A stretch of 5,469 bases of DNA, taken from contig JAMOMD010000445.1 of NCBI GenBank assembly GCA_027068725.1, forward strand, positions 1 to 5,469. The letters are read 5' to 3'. Positions 3,763-5,469 of the stretch are shown one piece after another. Both the position numbers and the translations under genes were made by a program. The first letter of the stretch is position 1; every line of letters starts with the position of its first letter. The DNA comes from Thermoproteales archaeon (GTDB lineage Archaea; Thermoproteota; Thermoprotei; Thermoproteales; Thermocladiaceae). The notes under the pieces are model-generated. The model was not told where the DNA came from. It ran no database searches and saw only the letters and a list, made by a program, of their open reading frames with translations.

Positions 3763-5469
3763 TTCTCAGTCTCGCTTCGTGAGGATAATGATGATGTTAA
3801 TAACATTGCTGAGTAGACTATTACTGCAGCAAACATTATTGCTACACCAAGCACAAGATATGTTGGCTCTATCTTAACTCCATAGTTAGTTAATGATGTT
3901 GTTTCTTTCGTAATGTTTGTCTGCTGTGTCTGGTTTGAGACTTTACTTACAGTCGTCTCGTTTATTTTGCTTGGAAGAATTACGTGTAGCTTCTTCACAT
4001 GAGATGTGACAGCAAAGTACTCAACAAGGTCATCGTGAAGCAGTGCAAGTGTGTAATACGTCATTGCTGCGGCTAGGTCATTTATGGTTGTGCTCAAGCT
4101 TGTTGCTTTGAGAGCCTTCTCAAGGTAGTAGTTTCCGTACTGCGTGTACATGAACGCGAATAGAGATACGTAGCCTCTCTCTGTGAGTTCGTAAAGTTCT
4201 GTAAGTGCTGCTTGTCTTAGTTCTACCGCTGAGTTGAATAGTACATTGAGCATCTTTTCTTTTGACGTGGCTGCACTTGTGAACTGTATCATGTAGCCTT
4301 GCATTATTGCGTCTGTTATATCGAATATGTAGTAGAAGCTTAGTGATAGAGCTCTCAGGTAGTGACCTTCCTTGTATAGAGATTCAACTTTCAATATTTT
4401 TGTCGCTAAGTTCTCTGTTGTTAAGACTCCTCTTAGTATTGGCAAGTATCCTATTAGGGTCTTTAAGAACTGTATGTATATTCTTGCTAAGAATTTCAGA
4501 CTCTGCTGAGATACTTGTGGTACATTTTCATTAGATAGCATTCTTATTGCTTTAATCCAGTCAAAGAGAGTCTCTGTACGAACTTTTGCTAGTGCAAGAT
4601 ACTGAATAGCGGTACTTATGGCACCATGAGCGAATGCATTACGGAACTGGTCGAGAAAGTACTTTGCGTCCTGTATTCTGCAGTAGAGACCAACTAGGAG
4701 ATCGACAGTTAGGACGTTTGGCCTAAGCTGCGAGGCTACTCTCTCAGCGAGCTGTATCTGAGACTGTATGTTATTTGCAACTGTCTCAAGCACGTACGTG
4801 CCTCTCGATAGGACTAGCTGTCGATACGTCTCGTTGTAGTAGTATATGAGGGCTTTGTACAGTATGGATGCTGCTGTATAGTAGTTGCCTTTTGCTGCCT
4901 CTTCTTCTGCGTGCTTGACCATTTCTAGGAACTTCGCTTTTGCTGGACCTAGTGTCGATGCGTTTAGTTTACTTACACGTTCCTTCATGAGTGTCCACAG
5001 TAGAAGCAGAAGCTTCCTGATGACGTACATTTTTGATAGAGAGCTTAGTGATACATTGTAGAGGACGAGCTTCTTTCCTGTCAGGTAACGTATTGCCTGA
5101 CGTACATCTATTATTGGCACAACCTTGACGTTGCGAGGAATCTGTGATAGTATGATATAGTTAAGTGCAGGTACGAGCACTACCTTGTAGCCTTCCTCTG
5201 CAGCTGCTTCAATCTTGTAAGGCACGCCTCCGACGGGTCCAACTATTCCTCCTGGCAGTATCATTCCTGTCATTGTTACTGTCCTGTTGAGTGTTCTGTT
5301 GGTGAGTAGTGCATACATTGCGGTTGCAATGTACGCGCTTGCGGATGGGCCACCTATCTCGAGTACGTTTCCTCTGACTTTTATCAGGAACGAGTAGTTG
5401 AGCGGATTCTTGTGTGCTAACATTGCTGCAATGTAGAAGGCTAGCTGTGATGAAGTCATGAACATCTCT
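3759..5469 (-). CDS. Secreted, C-terminally membrane-anchored S16 (Lon-like) serine protease, 5' end off window
   Basis: Numbering is from the first Met in the window (5465-5463), but the frame stays open to the edge and the first third of a Lon protease fold is missing, so the true start lies beyond the window. GGPSAS (38-43) matches the Lon DGPSAG motif with nucleophile Ser41. TGMILPGGIVGPVGGVPYKI (66-85) matches the Lon TGE-GxVxPVGGxxxK segment with general base Lys84. The Ser-Lys spacing of 43 equals that of E. coli Lon (S679/K722). No AAA+ ATPase region is seen. Residues about 140-490 are almost all helical, partly TPR-like, function unknown. A Thr/Asn-rich linker (500-526) precedes one membrane helix (about 535-557) and a short tail. 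Nine N-x-S/T sequons (N23, 56, 60, 137, 168, 211, 502, 511, 517) support an external location. It fits the archaeal S16-like family (COG1750 type, from memory). Substrate unknown; tatD follows in the same operon. Confidence 0.85.
   Translation of the reverse strand, partial: EMFMTSSQLAFYIAAMLAHKNPLNYSFLIKVRGNVLEIGGPSASAYIATAMYALLTNRTLNRTVTMTGMILPGGIVGPVGGVPYKIEAAAEEGYKVVLVPALNYIILSQIPRNVKVVPIIDVRQAIRYLTGKKLVLYNVSLSSLSKMYVIRKLLLLLWTLMKERVSKLNASTLGPAKAKFLEMVKHAEEEAAKGNYYTAASILYKALIYYYNETYRQLVLSRGTYVLETVANNIQSQIQLAERVASQLRPNVLTVDLLVGLYCRIQDAKYFLDQFRNAFAHGAISTAIQYLALAKVRTETLFDWIKAIRMLSNENVPQVSQQSLKFLARIYIQFLKTLIGYLPILRGVLTTENLATKILKVESLYKEGHYLRALSLSFYYIFDITDAIMQGYMIQFTSAATSKEKMLNVLFNSAVELRQAALTELYELTERGYVSLFAFMYTQYGNYYLEKALKATSLSTTINDLAAAMTYYTLALLHDDLVEYFAVTSHVKKLHVILPSKINETTVSKVSNQTQQTNITKETTSLTNYGVKIEPTYLVLGVAIMFAAVIVYSAMLLTSSLSSRSETEK

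Noticed and set aside
3794..3806. Inverted repeat ATGTTA-A-TAACAT
   Set aside because: It lies inside the protease coding region (membrane helix), is short and A/T-rich, and has no promoter nearby, so chance is the simplest explanation.
3786..3813. ATGATGA followed by CTGA, resembling C and D boxes of an archaeal guide RNA
   Set aside because: No matching C' and D' pair or terminal stem follows, and the sequence encodes the membrane helix and tail of the protease on the other strand.
4307..4534. A 75-codon plus-strand open frame with Leu-rich translation that looks membrane-like
   Set aside because: The hydrophobic look is a by-product of reading the opposite strand of helical, charged protease-scaffold codons; no promoter or ribosome site precedes it.

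Overview
The window looks like a compact genome segment from a thermophilic archaeon of the Thermoproteota (crenarchaeal) type. Four things support this: the protein families present, intergenic gaps of only about 60 bases, TATA boxes 22-32 bases before start codons with no Shine-Dalgarno site in between, and a secreted Lon-type protease with many N-glycosylation sequons. I cannot name the genus. There are six protein genes, two of them cut by the window edges. I see no tRNA, rRNA, CRISPR array, insertion sequence or long repeat. No gene-free stretch exceeds 65 bases.

Layout. (1) 1-385, minus: N-terminal part of a small helix-turn-helix regulator that runs off the left edge. (2) 386-443: a divergent promoter built around one palindromic TATA box, TTATATAA, which can serve both flanking genes. 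(3) 444-1280, plus: surE, a nucleoside monophosphate phosphatase. (4) 1246-1716, minus: a divergent SPOUT/SpoU-like RNA methyltransferase-type protein whose 3' end overlaps that of surE. (5) 1717-1779: a second divergent promoter with an A/T box and a 10-bp palindrome. (6) 1780-2955, plus: four CBS domains fused to a domain with the HPF/RaiA ribosome-hibernation fold, with a GTG start that looks leaderless. (7) 2941-3753, minus: a TatD-family metal-dependent hydrolase, overlapping the CBS gene tail to tail. (8) 3759-5469, minus: an extracytoplasmic, C-terminally membrane-anchored S16 (Lon-like) serine protease without an ATPase domain. It is upstream of tatD in the same operon and runs off the right edge.

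The genes do not form one obvious pathway. The most coherent theme is at the centre: a putative RNA methyltransferase and a putative nucleotide-sensing ribosome hibernation factor are divergently transcribed from one short intergenic region. SurE and TatD are general nucleotide and nucleic-acid housekeeping enzymes. The most notable item is the CBS-HPF fusion, which suggests direct gating of ribosome silencing by adenine nucleotides or a similar ligand.
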